Below, in pieces: positions 16,219-25,014 of a stretch of DNA of 64,000 nucleotides (its first letter is position 1; the number at the start of each line of letters is the position of its first letter). Where the stretch lies: NCBI RefSeq assembly GCF_038397735.1, contig NZ_CP151635.1, positions 1,922,001-1,986,000 of the forward strand, written 5' to 3'. Below the pieces are notes generated by a model. The model had not been told where the DNA came from and made no database searches. It saw only the letters and a program-made list of their open reading frames with translations. Origin of the DNA: Microbacterium sp. LWH13-1.2 (lineage in GTDB: Bacteria > Actinomycetota > Actinomycetes > Actinomycetales > Microbacteriaceae). Both the position numbers and the translations under genes were made by a program.

Positions 16219-16272
16219 CCCCGTGTCGAACTCGGGGTGCAGTGTCGGGAACCGGGGCGGCGACACCGGCAC
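16219..16272 (-). promoter_or_regulatory. Alternative stems between leader ORF and argC (candidate attenuator)
   Basis: In the leftward RNA, GTGCCGGTGTCG (16272-16261) can pair with CGACACTGCAC (16247-16237). The 3' end of that arm also belongs to a second, competing hairpin, CCCCG (16237-16233) with CGGGG (16223-16219). The two stems share base 16237 and are adjacent, so one can exclude the other. There is no U-tract, so control of argC translation is as plausible as termination. Confidence 0.35.
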
Positions 16273-16311
16273 TCGACCGCCGTGCGTGTGCAGGCAGAAG
16301 CGCAGGGTCGC

Positions 16312-16395
16312 CTAGAGTCGGCGGCCGCTGCGGCGTCGGCGCACGGCGATGACGCTCGGAGCGAGCGTCAGAGTTGCGGTGGCGGCCGAAGGCAT
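16312..16395 (-). CDS. Candidate Arg-rich leader peptide of the arg operon
   Basis: 27 codons ending in VRRRRSGRRL: six of the last nine residues are arginine (codons CGC and CGA). The ATG lies exactly 6 nt after a -10-like TATCGT (16407-16402), so the mRNA would begin at the A of the start codon, the common leaderless layout in actinobacteria. It ends 114 bp before argC. Such an Arg-codon run is what ribosome-mediated attenuation of an arginine operon would need. No homologue was checked and it may be chance in GC-rich DNA. Confidence 0.4.
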   Translation of the reverse strand: MPSAATATLTLAPSVIAVRRRRSGRRL

Positions 16396-16427
16396 GCCGC
16401 GACGATAGCGCGCTCGTCGCGGCATGC
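16392..16427. terminator. Hairpin after the thiamine fusion gene
   Basis: A perfect 14-bp inverted repeat (GCATGCCGCGACGA / TCGTCGCGGCATGC) with an 8-nt loop starts 14 bp after the thiamine gene's stop. It has no U-tract but is very stable. The putative arg leader promoter and its ATG lie in the same hairpin, so the site may act both as end of one operon and start of the next. Confidence 0.6.
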
Positions 16428-16431
16428 GCAA
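16402..16431 (-). promoter_or_regulatory. Candidate promoter of the arg operon
   Basis: On the reverse strand TTGCGC (16431-16426), an 18-bp spacer, and TATCGT (16407-16402). The transcription start would coincide with the ATG of the 27-codon leader ORF at 16395. Only the TTG of the -35 matches consensus. Confidence 0.35.
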
Positions 16432-16441
16432 ATCCGATCCG

Positions 16442-18592
16442 TCACGCAGAGGCGGCAGAGGCGAACGGTGCGGCGAAGAAGGCGAGCTCGTGAGCGCTCG
16501 ACACCTCGAAGGCTCTGAGCATCCGAGCCCGGGCGGCCGGGGCGGCGGTCGCCGCAGCGGCCGAGACCAGGGCGATCGCCTGGTCCGTGGCGTCCTCGAA
16601 CGCCGGGTCCGCGTAGGTTGCGAGCCAGGAGGCGTACGGATGCCGGGGATCCCGCGCATATTCGCCGAACTCCCCCGCGTGCAGACGCTGGCCGAGGTCG
16701 GTGTAGAGCCAGAAGCACGGCAGAACCGCGGCGATGAGTTCGGCGTAGTCGCCTCCGAACGCCACGGAGCGCAGGTGGTCGAGGTAGGCCACGGTCGCAG
16801 GAGCGGGAGCGACCGAGAACATCGCCGCATCCACTCCCTCATCCGGAGTCAGCCACGACGCATGGAGCTCGAGCTCGCCGATGATCGCTCCCTCGGCGGA
16901 GCGCGCCCAGAATGCCTGCTCGTGCGGAGTGGGTGCGAGGCGTGAGGCTTCGGCGAGCACGCGGGCGTACTCGCGGAGGTACAGCGCGTCCTGCGCGAGG
17001 TAGAACAGGAACGGCTCCCGAGCGAGAGTGCCGCCGGCCAGTCCGCGGATGAAGGGGAGTTCGTCGATCCCCGCCCTCACATCGGCCGTGCGCGCCCACC
17101 ACGCGGCCCGGATCTGTTCCGGCGTCGGTCTCGTCTCGAGCCCGCCGCGCTCCCACAGCCCCGCGAAATGGCTGACCGGTCCGTGACCGCGTCCGACATG
17201 CAGCGGCTCGCTCTCGCGCAGTGACTCGCGCAGCCACGCCCGGGTCGAGGCGACGGCGTCGACGGCCGTCTCGCCACGAGCCAGACGGGTGGCCAGCGCG
17301 GAGGAGAGCGAGCACCCCGTGCCGTGTGTGTTCGCGGTGCGGATCCGAGTGCCCTGGTACTCCCGTCTCACTCCCTCGGCGGCGTCCACGAGCGCATCGG
17401 GGACGTCGTCCCCGGCGAGATGCCCGCCCTTGACGAGCACCGCCGCCCCGATCGCCGTCGACAGATCCTCCGCTGCGGCGAGCGCTTCATCCCACCCCGC
17501 GATCGTCCGCCCGGCCAGCACGGCGAGCTCGCCGAGGTTGGGGGTCACGACATGTGCACGCCGGAGGAGCTCTCGAACTGCCGCCTCGGCATCTTCATCG
17601 AGCAGCCTGTCGCCGCTGGTGGCGACCATCACCGGGTCGACGACGACGATCGGCGGCCGAACGGCATCGAGCCAGTCGGCGACCGTGCGGGTGACGTCGG
17701 CGTTCGCGAGCATCCCGATCTTGACCGCGTCGATGACGATGTCGTCGGAGATCGCATCGAGCTGCTCGCGCAGGAAGGCCGCAGGCGGCACATGCACGCC
17801 GCGCACGCCGATGGTGTTCTGAGCGGTCAGCGCGGTGAGCGCCGCCATGCCATATCCTCCGTTCGCGGCGATCGACTTGAGGTCGGCCTGGATCCCCGCT
17901 CCACCGGAAGGGTCACTCCCGGCGATGCTGAGCACCCTCGGCGTGCCCGCCGCGCGCCAACGACGCACGAATGCCCCCGCGGTCTCGGCCGGATCCGCAG
18001 CCGCGCACAGCGCCGAGACCACGGCGAGGCCGGCCGCGCCCGCAGCCCGCAGCCGTTCGGTGTCGTCGATCGCCACGCCCCCGATCGCCACGCACGGTAT
18101 CTCGGCCGCCTCGACGAGGGTGCGGAACCCCTCGATGCCGAGGGCGGGCGGATGGTCGGGCTTGGTGGTGGTGGGGCGGATGACGCCGACGCCCAGATAG
18201 TCGACCGTGCCGGGCGGCAGCGCGCGCACAGCCTCGAAGTGCTCCAGGCTGTTCGCCGTGAGGCCGATGAGCGCCTCGACGCCCAGAGCTTCTCGTGCGC
18301 GCAGCACCGGCGCGTCGCCCTGCCCGAGATGCACGCCGTCGACGCGCGCGCCCTGCTCCCGCGCGGCGAGGGCAGCATCCAGGCGGTCATTCACGACCAG
18401 CAGTGCACGACCGTCGATCACGCGCGAGAGCTCGACGAGCTGCGTCGCGATCTCGGCATCCGTCGCCGTCTTGTCCCGCAGCTGCACGACGCGGACACCC
18501 CCGTCGACGGCGCGGCGGACGGTCTCGACGAGACCGCGTTCCCCGCAGAGATCCGGGTCCGTCACCAGATACAGCGAGAGGTCCGCGATCAC
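16442..18592 (-). CDS. Trifunctional thiamine protein: ThiE-ThiD-TenA fusion
   Basis: 716 aa, three enzymes in one chain. Residues ~5-210 are thiamine-phosphate synthase ([25 protein letters not shown]). Residues ~219-478 are HMP/HMP-P kinase ([48 protein letters not shown]). Residues ~494-712 are TenA-type thiaminase II / aminopyrimidine aminohydrolase, with the expected Asp535, Cys626 and Tyr630 ([11 protein letters not shown]) and Glu702. Together they salvage the pyrimidine, phosphorylate it and join it to thiazole phosphate from ThiM. The start is GTG 18592, overlapping the thiM stop (GTGA); the frame upstream is a shadow of thiM. It is controlled with thiM by the TPP riboswitch. Confidence 0.95.
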   Translation of the reverse strand: MIADLSLYLVTDPDLCGERGLVETVRRAVDGGVRVVQLRDKTATDAEIATQLVELSRVIDGRALLVVNDRLDAALAAREQGARVDGVHLGQGDAPVLRAREALGVEALIGLTANSLEHFEAVRALPPGTVDYLGVGVIRPTTTKPDHPPALGIEGFRTLVEAAEIPCVAIGGVAIDDTERLRAAGAAGLAVVSALCAAADPAETAGAFVRRWRAAGTPRVLSIAGSDPSGGAGIQADLKSIAANGGYGMAALTALTAQNTIGVRGVHVPPAAFLREQLDAISDDIVIDAVKIGMLANADVTRTVADWLDAVRPPIVVVDPVMVATSGDRLLDEDAEAAVRELLRRAHVVTPNLGELAVLAGRTIAGWDEALAAAEDLSTAIGAAVLVKGGHLAGDDVPDALVDAAEGVRREYQGTRIRTANTHGTGCSLSSALATRLARGETAVDAVASTRAWLRESLRESEPLHVGRGHGPVSHFAGLWERGGLETRPTPEQIRAAWWARTADVRAGIDELPFIRGLAGGTLAREPFLFYLAQDALYLREYARVLAEASRLAPTPHEQAFWARSAEGAIIGELELHASWLTPDEGVDAAMFSVAPAPATVAYLDHLRSVAFGGDYAELIAAVLPCFWLYTDLGQRLHAGEFGEYARDPRHPYASWLATYADPAFEDATDQAIALVSAAAATAAPAARARMLRAFEVSSAHELAFFAAPFASAASA

Positions 18593-19437
18593 AGCGCATG
18601 CTCCTCGACGCGTGCCGCACCGCCGATGTCGTGCGGCTCCACGGATGCGAGCGCGTCGAGGAGCTCGACCGCGAAGCTGCCAGGTCCCGAGGCCCGTGCG
18701 GCGGCGCGTTCCGCAGCGATCGTGTACACCAGGCTCGCCGACGCGACGGCGGTCAGCGGATCGATCCCCGCGGTGCGGGCGGCCCCCAGGAAGGCGGCCA
18801 TCACGGCGCCCAGTGCGCACCCGCCACCGGTGACCCTGGTGAGCAGCTCGTCGCCGTTCGCGATCCGCACGACGCGCCGCCCGTCGGTGATCAGGTCGAC
18901 CGGCCCCGAGACGGCGACGACCGAGCCGTGACGGGCCGCGAGTGCGAGGGCGGCGTCGGAGGCGGCATCCGTGGTGTCGGTGGCATCGACCCCACGCCCT
19001 CCGGCGCTGAGTCCTGCGAGTGCGAGGATCTCGGACGCGTTCCCGCGGATCGCCGTGGGGCGCCGGGCGACGAGGTCGTGCGCGAGCGCGGTGCGCACGG
19101 GCAGCGAACCGATCGCGACCGGATCGAGCACCCAGGGAGTGCCGGAGGCTGCGGCACCGGCGACGGCTTCGAGGATCGCGGCCCGCTGCTCGGGGGTCGG
19201 AGTTCCGAGGTTGATCAGCACTCCGGACGCGACGCCCGCGAAGAGGCCCGCCTCGTCGACGATGTCGACCATCGCGGGTGCTGCCCCGAGAGCCAGCAGC
19301 ACGTTGGCCGTGAAGCCCGTGACGACGGAATTGGTGATGCAGTGGGTCAGCGGTGGTGACTCACGGAGCGCGGACAGCAGCTCGGCGGCCGAGGCCACCA
19401 GGGTCGATTCGGATTCTGGACGCAGACGATCGCTCAA
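18589..19437 (-). CDS. thiM: Hydroxyethylthiazole kinase
   Basis: 282 aa. It phosphorylates the thiazole moiety for thiamine salvage. [18 protein letters not shown] and [15 protein letters not shown] form the substrate site, and [16 protein letters not shown] is the conserved catalytic-loop Cys region. The start is a TTG at 19437, chosen because a GAAGGG site lies 8 nt upstream, inside the 3' side of the TPP riboswitch. A GTG 13 codons in is possible. It is coupled to the ThiE-ThiD-TenA gene. Confidence 0.93.
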   Translation of the reverse strand: MSDRLRPESESTLVASAAELLSALRESPPLTHCITNSVVTGFTANVLLALGAAPAMVDIVDEAGLFAGVASGVLINLGTPTPEQRAAILEAVAGAAASGTPWVLDPVAIGSLPVRTALAHDLVARRPTAIRGNASEILALAGLSAGGRGVDATDTTDAASDAALALAARHGSVVAVSGPVDLITDGRRVVRIANGDELLTRVTGGGCALGAVMAAFLGAARTAGIDPLTAVASASLVYTIAAERAAARASGPGSFAVELLDALASVEPHDIGGAARVEEHAL

Positions 19438-19441
19438 TGCG

Positions 19442-19514
19442 ACATCCCTTCGCTAGTACGAACTAGATCAGGTTCGACGGGTCTGTTCTCAGCCGCGGAT
19501 GCGGCACCCCGTGT
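19442..19514 (-). promoter_or_regulatory. TPP riboswitch (THI element)
   Basis: The leftward RNA contains the invariant parts in order: ACACGGGGTGCC, GGCTGAGA, ACCCGTCGAACCTGATCT, then GTACTAGCGAAGGGATGT. The last segment includes the GAAGGG that serves as ribosome site for thiM, so TPP binding probably blocks translation directly. Confidence 0.95.
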
Positions 19515-19544
19515 CACTGCTCGAAGTCTAGCGACGACCGGACA

Positions 19545-20510
19545 TCACCCTCGCCGCTGCAGCAGGTCCATCTCGTCCACGCGGGTGAGCCCCGCGCGCC
19601 TGTCACGGTCGACCCCTCGCTCCTGCTCGTCGGCGACGACGGCCGCGACGGTCTCGTCGAGCGGGCGCAGGTTGCCGCCCGCGGCGCGATACCGGGCGTT
19701 GGTGCGGGTCATGAAGCCGGTCATCCCGGCGGGCAGCCAGAGGGGCAGCGAGCGCTCCCCCGCCCAGTACCCGACGCCGTTCTCGATCAGCCACTCGTCA
19801 TCGGCCGTCACCGTGTCACCCCCGTGTGCGGCACTCCGTCGCACGGTCGCGAGCACCTCGGCGAGCGGATGCAGGTCGCCGATCGCGTTGACCACGCCCG
19901 TGGCATGCGTCGTGGCGACGAACTCCGACAGATCGTCGACGTCGATCACCTGCGCGCTGCGCCCCTCGGCATTCGGCAGCAGAACGGGCCCGTCGACCGC
20001 GCGCAGGAAGGCCGCAGCCCAGTATCCGAAGCGATCGCTCGGGTCGCCCTCGCCGACGATCAGCCCGGGGCGTGCGATCAGCGCTCGCTCACCGAGGGCA
20101 CGCACGGCGTTCTCGGCCGCGACCTTCTGCGCGCCGTACTCGTACTCGTCACCCGGCTTCGCCGGTGCATGAACGGGAGCCGTCTCGTCGGCTCCCACCG
20201 TCGCGTCGTCGGAGTACACCGACATCGACGAGACATACGTCCAGCGGGCGGCCCGTTCCCCGAGCGCGGTCACCGCCGCCTCGACGTGGGCCGCATCCGA
20301 TGAGACATCGATCACGTGGTCCCAGTCGCGACCCGTCACGGCGTCGTAGGCCGCAGGGTCCTCCCGGTCGGCCAGCACGAGGCTCGCCCCCTCGGGAGAC
20401 GGGCGTCCTCCCCGTGCGAGGCACATCACGGTAGCCCCGTTCACCAGCATCCGCCGGGCGATCCGGCCCGACAGCCAACCCGTTCCGCCGAGGATCAGTA
20501 CGTCTGTCAT
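19545..20510 (-). CDS. NAD-dependent epimerase/dehydratase family protein
   Basis: 321 aa, extended short-chain dehydrogenase fold. The nucleotide motif is LILGGTGWLSGRIAR; SSMSVYSDD and the Tyr-x3-Lys pair (YEYGAQKVAAEN) supply the catalytic residues. The substrate is unknown; similar actinobacterial proteins are annotated as reductases or epimerases. It is leftward, upstream of the TPP riboswitch, and separated from it by about 30 bp; it is probably a separate unit whose transcript may read into the thiamine operon. Confidence 0.85.
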   Translation of the reverse strand: MTDVLILGGTGWLSGRIARRMLVNGATVMCLARGGRPSPEGASLVLADREDPAAYDAVTGRDWDHVIDVSSDAAHVEAAVTALGERAARWTYVSSMSVYSDDATVGADETAPVHAPAKPGDEYEYGAQKVAAENAVRALGERALIARPGLIVGEGDPSDRFGYWAAAFLRAVDGPVLLPNAEGRSAQVIDVDDLSEFVATTHATGVVNAIGDLHPLAEVLATVRRSAAHGGDTVTADDEWLIENGVGYWAGERSLPLWLPAGMTGFMTRTNARYRAAGGNLRPLDETVAAVVADEQERGVDRDRRAGLTRVDEMDLLQRRG

Positions 20511-20537
20511 GCACCCATGCCATCAGCATCCGTGCAC

Positions 20538-20558
20538 GAGCGGAAGGGTCTTCCGCTC
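20538..20558. terminator. Small hairpin after the DUF402 gene
   Basis: GAGCGGAA-GGGTC-TTCCGCTC is a perfect 8-bp stem just after the DUF402 stop and before the epimerase start. It lacks a U-tract, so termination may be partial. Confidence 0.5.
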
Positions 20559-20574
20559 AGGGCGGATGCCGTGC

Positions 20575-21291
20575 TCACGACCTGTGCAGGTCACCCAGCC
20601 CGGCAAGCACCGGCACCGTCCACGAGGAGTCAGGGCGCCACTGCCGCCACTCCGGATCGAACGGCCACTCGCCCGCATGGAACGACTCGATCGCGGCGTC
20701 CGCGTGTCGCTCGATCTGCGCGGCCTGCTCGCGCGTGAGGCGCCCCTGAGCGATGGCCGCGACCAGCTCGTCCTCATCCTTGAGGTGCACGCGGCCGTCC
20801 GGTTCGATCTCGACGTCGAGGATGTGATCCGACGAGTAGGTGTCGCGGTCGGTGCGCAGGTGAGCGTTCTCGAGGTTCACGTACCATCCGGCGAACTGCC
20901 AGTCCGACCCGCTCACCTCGCTCCAGAACAACCACACCGACCACGCGGCGCCCGTCGGGGCGATGCGGAGGATGCCGTTGCCCCACCACTCCTCGACGAT
21001 CCGCGTGCGGGGCTCGAGCCAGCGACGCTCCAGCGGGACCGCGCGTATCCGCTCGCCCTCGGGCGTCCCCTGCCCCTCCTGGAGGGTTCCCGGCGCGAGC
21101 CAGGCCACGAGACCGCGCTCGTCGTCGCGCACGACGCGCATGGGCGTGATGGTCGACGGGTCACCCGGCTGCCAACCCGGCTTGCGGTAGTGCCAGTCGA
21201 TCTGATCGCCCGGCTGCAGGAAGGGCCCGTCTCCCATCGCTCTGACGCCGTCCGGCACCGCCGCGGGGGTGCTGTGGGGAAGGATGCTCAT
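20575..21291 (-). CDS. DUF402 domain protein
   Basis: 238 aa. The DUF402 region is recognisable by the FAGWYVNLENAHLRTDRDTYSSDHILDV-like segment (shown in parts: WYVNLENA, SSDHILDVEIEPDG, VHLKDEDEL) followed by the R-x-T-x-EQA helix. The family includes nucleoside-diphosphate phosphatases and RNA-associated proteins, with metal-binding Asp/Glu residues. The N-terminal ~100 residues form a Trp-rich beta domain. Starts at ATG 21291 or GTG 21294; the ATG is preferred. The substrate is not known here. Confidence 0.8.
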   Translation of the reverse strand: MSILPHSTPAAVPDGVRAMGDGPFLQPGDQIDWHYRKPGWQPGDPSTITPMRVVRDDERGLVAWLAPGTLQEGQGTPEGERIRAVPLERRWLEPRTRIVEEWWGNGILRIAPTGAAWSVWLFWSEVSGSDWQFAGWYVNLENAHLRTDRDTYSSDHILDVEIEPDGRVHLKDEDELVAAIAQGRLTREQAAQIERHADAAIESFHAGEWPFDPEWRQWRPDSSWTVPVLAGLGDLHRS

Positions 21292-21376
21292 CACGACACG
21301 CTACCTCGGGCACCCGCGGGATTCGGGTCGGCTCGGCGAGGCGATCGCATCCAGATTCGACGCCACGACCACCGCC

Positions 21377-21411
21377 TCGCGAACCGCCCCGTATCGGGGT
21401 GCGGCTCGCGA
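21377..21411. terminator. Terminator after pheT
   Basis: TCGCGAACCGC pairs with GCGGCTCGCGA, with CCCCG/CGGGG continuing inside around GTAT. It starts 10 bp after the pheT stop. The stem is strong and ends the leftward pheST operon. Confidence 0.8.
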
Positions 21412-21420
21412 AGCGATGGA

Positions 21421-23925
21421 TCAGTCGCGCAGCGTCGCGCCGAAGCGCTCGGAGGCGACGGCGACGCCGGCGAGCTTCGCCTCGGTGGCCTCGGCCGCCG
21501 TGAGCGTGCGGTCGTCGGCGCGGAACCGCAGCGCGAACGTGAGGCTCTTCTCCCCCTCGGAGAGGCCTTCTCCTCGGTAGTCGTCGACGAGACGGATCGC
21601 CTCGAGCAGCGCACCGGCGCCTTCCGTCAGCGCGGCGCGGACCGCGCCGGCCGGCACGTCGGCGCCGAGCACGAGCGAGACGTCCTGCGTGGCGGCGGGG
21701 AACGTCGACAGGGAAGCGGCGACGGCGCGAGGCTCAGCCAGCGCCAGGATGCCGTCGAGGTCGAGCTCGAGAACCGTGGCGCGGCCGGGAAGGTCGGCGC
21801 CGGCGGCGACGTCGGGGTGGAGCTCGCCGACATAGCCGACCTCGACACCGCCCACCGACAGGACGCCGGTGCGCCCGGGGTGCAGCGCCGTACGCTCGCC
21901 CTGGGCCACCTCGATGTCCACGCCGGCAGCTGCGGCGATGACGCGAGCCGCGTCCAGCGCTTCCGACAGACCGGCCGCTTCAGCCGCACGGCCGGGCTGG
22001 CGTGCCACGACATTGCCCGTGAACAGCGCCGCGACGTGGCGGTGCTGCGGCGGGATCGACGCGTTCAGCGCGGCGAGCGTCTCGTCCGACGGACGCACGC
22101 CGAGCGGCGGAACCTCATCGGTGCCGTACTCGACACCAGGCTCGGGCAGGAAGACGACGCCGGTCTCGAACAGGGCGAGATCTGTGAGACCGCGGGAGAT
22201 GTTGCGATGCGCGGTCTGCAGGAGCCCCGGGATGAGCGAGCGACGCAGGAACGGTGCGGATCCGTCGAGCGGGTTCGCGATGCGGATGCTCGGCACGTGC
22301 TCGCCCGACGCGGAACCGTGCAGGTCGTTCTCCGACTCGGTGGTGAACGGGAAAGACGGCGTCTCGACGAGTCCGGCGGCGGCCAGCGCGTCGGCGACGC
22401 GGCGACGACCCTGCTGGTGCGGCGTCAGGCCGCGACCCGATGGCGGCGTGGGCAGCACCGAGGGGATTCGGTCGAGCCCGTGGATGCGGGCCACCTCCTC
22501 GGCGAGCGACCACTTGTCGGTGAGGTCGGGGCGCCAGGTCGGCGGAATGACGATCCACCCGGCATCCGCCTCGGTGACCTCCGCGCCGATCGTCGTCAGC
22601 GCACCCTCGATCTCGGCGTCGGTGTAGTCGACGCCGATCAGGCCCTGGACGAATCCGCGCGGAAGCTCGATGTCGCCGACGAAGATCTCGGCGAACAGTG
22701 CGCCGCCCTCGTCGGTGAGCGTGCCGCCGGCGAGCTCGACCATCAGGTCGGCGGCGCGCCGTGCGGCGACGAACGGGACGAGCGGGTCCACTCCGCGCTC
22801 GAAGCGCTTGGAGGCCTCACTCGGCAGCTTGTGACGACGCGCGGTGCGCGCGATCGTGATCGGGTCGAACGTCGCGGCCTCGATGAGCACGTTGTGCGTG
22901 GTGTCGCTCATCTCGGTGGTGCCGCCGCCCATGACACCGGCGAGCCCGATCGGACCGGACTCATCCGTGATGAGCAGGTCTTCGGTGTGGAGCGTGCGCT
23001 CCTGACCGTCGAGCGTCGTCATCTTCTCGCCGACGGCCGCACGGCGCACCGTGATTCCCCCCGCGAGCTTGTCGAGGTCGTAACCGTGCAAGGGCTGGCC
23101 GAGCTCGAGCATCACGTAGTTGGTGATGTCGATCAGGATGCCGAGCGAGCGCATGCCTGCGAGCGACAGGCGAGCGATCATCCACGGCGGGGTGGGGCGC
23201 GACGGGTCGACGTCGCGGACGACACGGGTGACGAACTCGCTCGCTCCGACGCGGCCGCGCACGGGGGTGGCGTCGTCGACGATCGCCGTATGACCGGTTC
23301 CGGGCTGGAGTTCGGCGAAGTCGCGTTCGGCCGGGTCGCGGAACGTCGCTCCGGTGGCGTGCGAGTACTCGCGTGCGACACCTCGGAGCGAGAACGCGTA
23401 GCCGCGGTCGGGCGTCACGTTGATCTCGACCGCGACATCGTCGAGACCGAGCAGGCTGATCGCGTCGGTGCCGACGGGAGCGTCGATTCCGAGGTCGGCG
23501 AGAACGAGGATGCCGTTGTGCTCGTCACCGAGACCCAGCTCACGCGCTGAGGCGATCATGCCGTCGGACACATGACCGTAGGTCTTGCGGGCGGCGATCG
23601 GGAACGGCCCAGGCAGCACAGCGCCCGGCAGCGTCACCACGACCTTGTCGCCGGCGACGAAGTTGTGCGCACCGCAGACGATCCCGCGGATGCCGCCATT
23701 CGCCTCGCCGACGTCGACCTGGCACCAGTTGATCGTCTTGCCGTTGGACTGCGGCTCCCCTTCGAGGGAGACGACCTGTCCGACCACGACGGGACCCGAG
23801 ATCTCGAAGCGGTGGATATCCTCCTCCTCGAAGCCGACGGTGACCATCGCCGCCAGAACGTCTTCGGGCGTCGCATCCGCTGCCAGATCGACGTACTCAC
23901 GCAGCCACGAAAGCGGGACGCGCAT
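21421..23925 (-). CDS. pheT: Phenylalanine-tRNA ligase beta subunit
   Basis: 834 aa, normal length. Domains in order: EMAP/tRNA-binding-like N-terminus (MRVPLSWLREYVDL, then GKTINWCQVDVG and GIVCGAHNF), the B3/B4 editing domain, B5 repeat (LGVRPSDETLAALN is in the later core), catalytic-like core and the C-terminal FDX-ACB domain (STFPAATQDVSLVL). It forms an alpha2-beta2 synthetase with PheS. The start ATG at 23925 overlaps the pheS stop as TGATG, so the very long open frame upstream is rejected. Confidence 0.97.
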   Translation of the reverse strand: MRVPLSWLREYVDLAADATPEDVLAAMVTVGFEEEDIHRFEISGPVVVGQVVSLEGEPQSNGKTINWCQVDVGEANGGIRGIVCGAHNFVAGDKVVVTLPGAVLPGPFPIAARKTYGHVSDGMIASARELGLGDEHNGILVLADLGIDAPVGTDAISLLGLDDVAVEINVTPDRGYAFSLRGVAREYSHATGATFRDPAERDFAELQPGTGHTAIVDDATPVRGRVGASEFVTRVVRDVDPSRPTPPWMIARLSLAGMRSLGILIDITNYVMLELGQPLHGYDLDKLAGGITVRRAAVGEKMTTLDGQERTLHTEDLLITDESGPIGLAGVMGGGTTEMSDTTHNVLIEAATFDPITIARTARRHKLPSEASKRFERGVDPLVPFVAARRAADLMVELAGGTLTDEGGALFAEIFVGDIELPRGFVQGLIGVDYTDAEIEGALTTIGAEVTEADAGWIVIPPTWRPDLTDKWSLAEEVARIHGLDRIPSVLPTPPSGRGLTPHQQGRRRVADALAAAGLVETPSFPFTTESENDLHGSASGEHVPSIRIANPLDGSAPFLRRSLIPGLLQTAHRNISRGLTDLALFETGVVFLPEPGVEYGTDEVPPLGVRPSDETLAALNASIPPQHRHVAALFTGNVVARQPGRAAEAAGLSEALDAARVIAAAAGVDIEVAQGERTALHPGRTGVLSVGGVEVGYVGELHPDVAAGADLPGRATVLELDLDGILALAEPRAVAASLSTFPAATQDVSLVLGADVPAGAVRAALTEGAGALLEAIRLVDDYRGEGLSEGEKSLTFALRFRADDRTLTAAEATEAKLAGVAVASERFGATLRD

Positions 23926-24965
23926 CACACCACCATCCCGTACTGCTCGCTGAAACGGACATCGCCCTCTGCCATGTCCCGCATGTCCTGCACATCGCTG
24001 CGGAACATGAGTCCGCGTTCGACGCCCATACCGAAGGCGAAGCCGCTGTAGACGTCGGGGTCGATCCCCGCCGCACGCAGCACGTTCGGGTTGATCATGC
24101 CGCAGCCGCCCCACTCGATCCAACGGGCGCCGCCCTTGAAGGTCGGGTGCCACAGGTCGAGCTCGGCAGACGGCTCGGTGAAGGGGAAGAAGTTCGTGCG
24201 GAAGCGCGTCTTCGCCTCCGGTCCGAAGAGCTGACGCGCGACGTGGTCGAGCGTGCCCTTGAGGTGGGCCATCGAGATGCCCTTGTCGACGACCAGACCC
24301 TCGAACTGCGTGAAGACGGGGAGGTGCGTCGCATCGAATTCGTCGGTGCGGTACACACGGCCGGGGCACAGCACGTAGATCGGCACGTCGCGGTCGAGCA
24401 TCGAGCGCACCTGCACGGGACTCGTGTGCGTGCGCATCACGAGATGGCGCGAGGGCGGGTCGACGTAGAAGGTGTCCTGCTCCTGGCGAGCGGGGTGGTC
24501 GACGTCGAAGTTCAGCGCGTCGAAGTTGAACCACTCGTGCTCGAGCTCGGGCCCTTCCGCGATCTCCCAGCCCATACCGACGAAGATGTCGGAGATCTGC
24601 TCGCTGAGGAGGGTGAGCGGATGCCGCGCGCCGACGCGGGTCCGAGAGGGAACGGCGGTGATGTCGATGCGCTCGGATTCGAGACGGGCGGCGACCTCGG
24701 CGGCTGCCAGCTCCTCCTCCTTGGCGGCGAGGGCCTTCGTGACCTGACCGCGCCCCTGCCCGACGAGCTTGCCGAAGGCCGCCTTGTTCTCGGGAGCCAC
24801 CTGCCGCATCGAGGCGTTCAGGGCGGCGAGAGGCGAGCCGTCTGCGACATGAGCGGCTCTCGCCGCCTTCAGTTCGGTGGTATCGGCGGCCGCACTGATC
24901 GCTTCGAGTGCGGCCGCGACGGCGGCCTCGACCGCTTCCGGGGTGATTTCGGGAGACTCAGACAC
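23925..24965 (-). CDS. pheS: Phenylalanine-tRNA ligase alpha subunit
   Basis: 346 aa, class II synthetase catalytic subunit. The N-terminal coiled-coil arm is followed by motif 1 (GMGWEIAEGPELEHEWFNF), motif 2 (DEFDATHLPVFTQFEG) and motif 3 (GFAFGMGVERGLMFRSDV). The active site recognises phenylalanine and ATP. It is coupled to pheT and follows a small membrane gene on the same strand by 49 bp. Confidence 0.97.
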   Translation of the reverse strand: MSESPEITPEAVEAAVAAALEAISAAADTTELKAARAAHVADGSPLAALNASMRQVAPENKAAFGKLVGQGRGQVTKALAAKEEELAAAEVAARLESERIDITAVPSRTRVGARHPLTLLSEQISDIFVGMGWEIAEGPELEHEWFNFDALNFDVDHPARQEQDTFYVDPPSRHLVMRTHTSPVQVRSMLDRDVPIYVLCPGRVYRTDEFDATHLPVFTQFEGLVVDKGISMAHLKGTLDHVARQLFGPEAKTRFRTNFFPFTEPSAELDLWHPTFKGGARWIEWGGCGMINPNVLRAAGIDPDVYSGFAFGMGVERGLMFRSDVQDMRDMAEGDVRFSEQYGMVV

Positions 24966-25014
24966 GAGACAGGAGTCTACCGGGACGGCAGACCGCTCCT
25001 TCCGGGGGCCGGGC

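Noticed and set aside
20509..23550. Rightward frame of over 1000 codons antisense to pheT
   Set aside because: High-GC shadow frame; composition Arg/Asp/Gly-heavy with no motif, and pheT on the other strand is certain.
21421..24534. PheT beginning far upstream of 23925
   Set aside because: The extra residues are a shadow of pheS; the conserved MRVPLSWL start overlaps the pheS stop.
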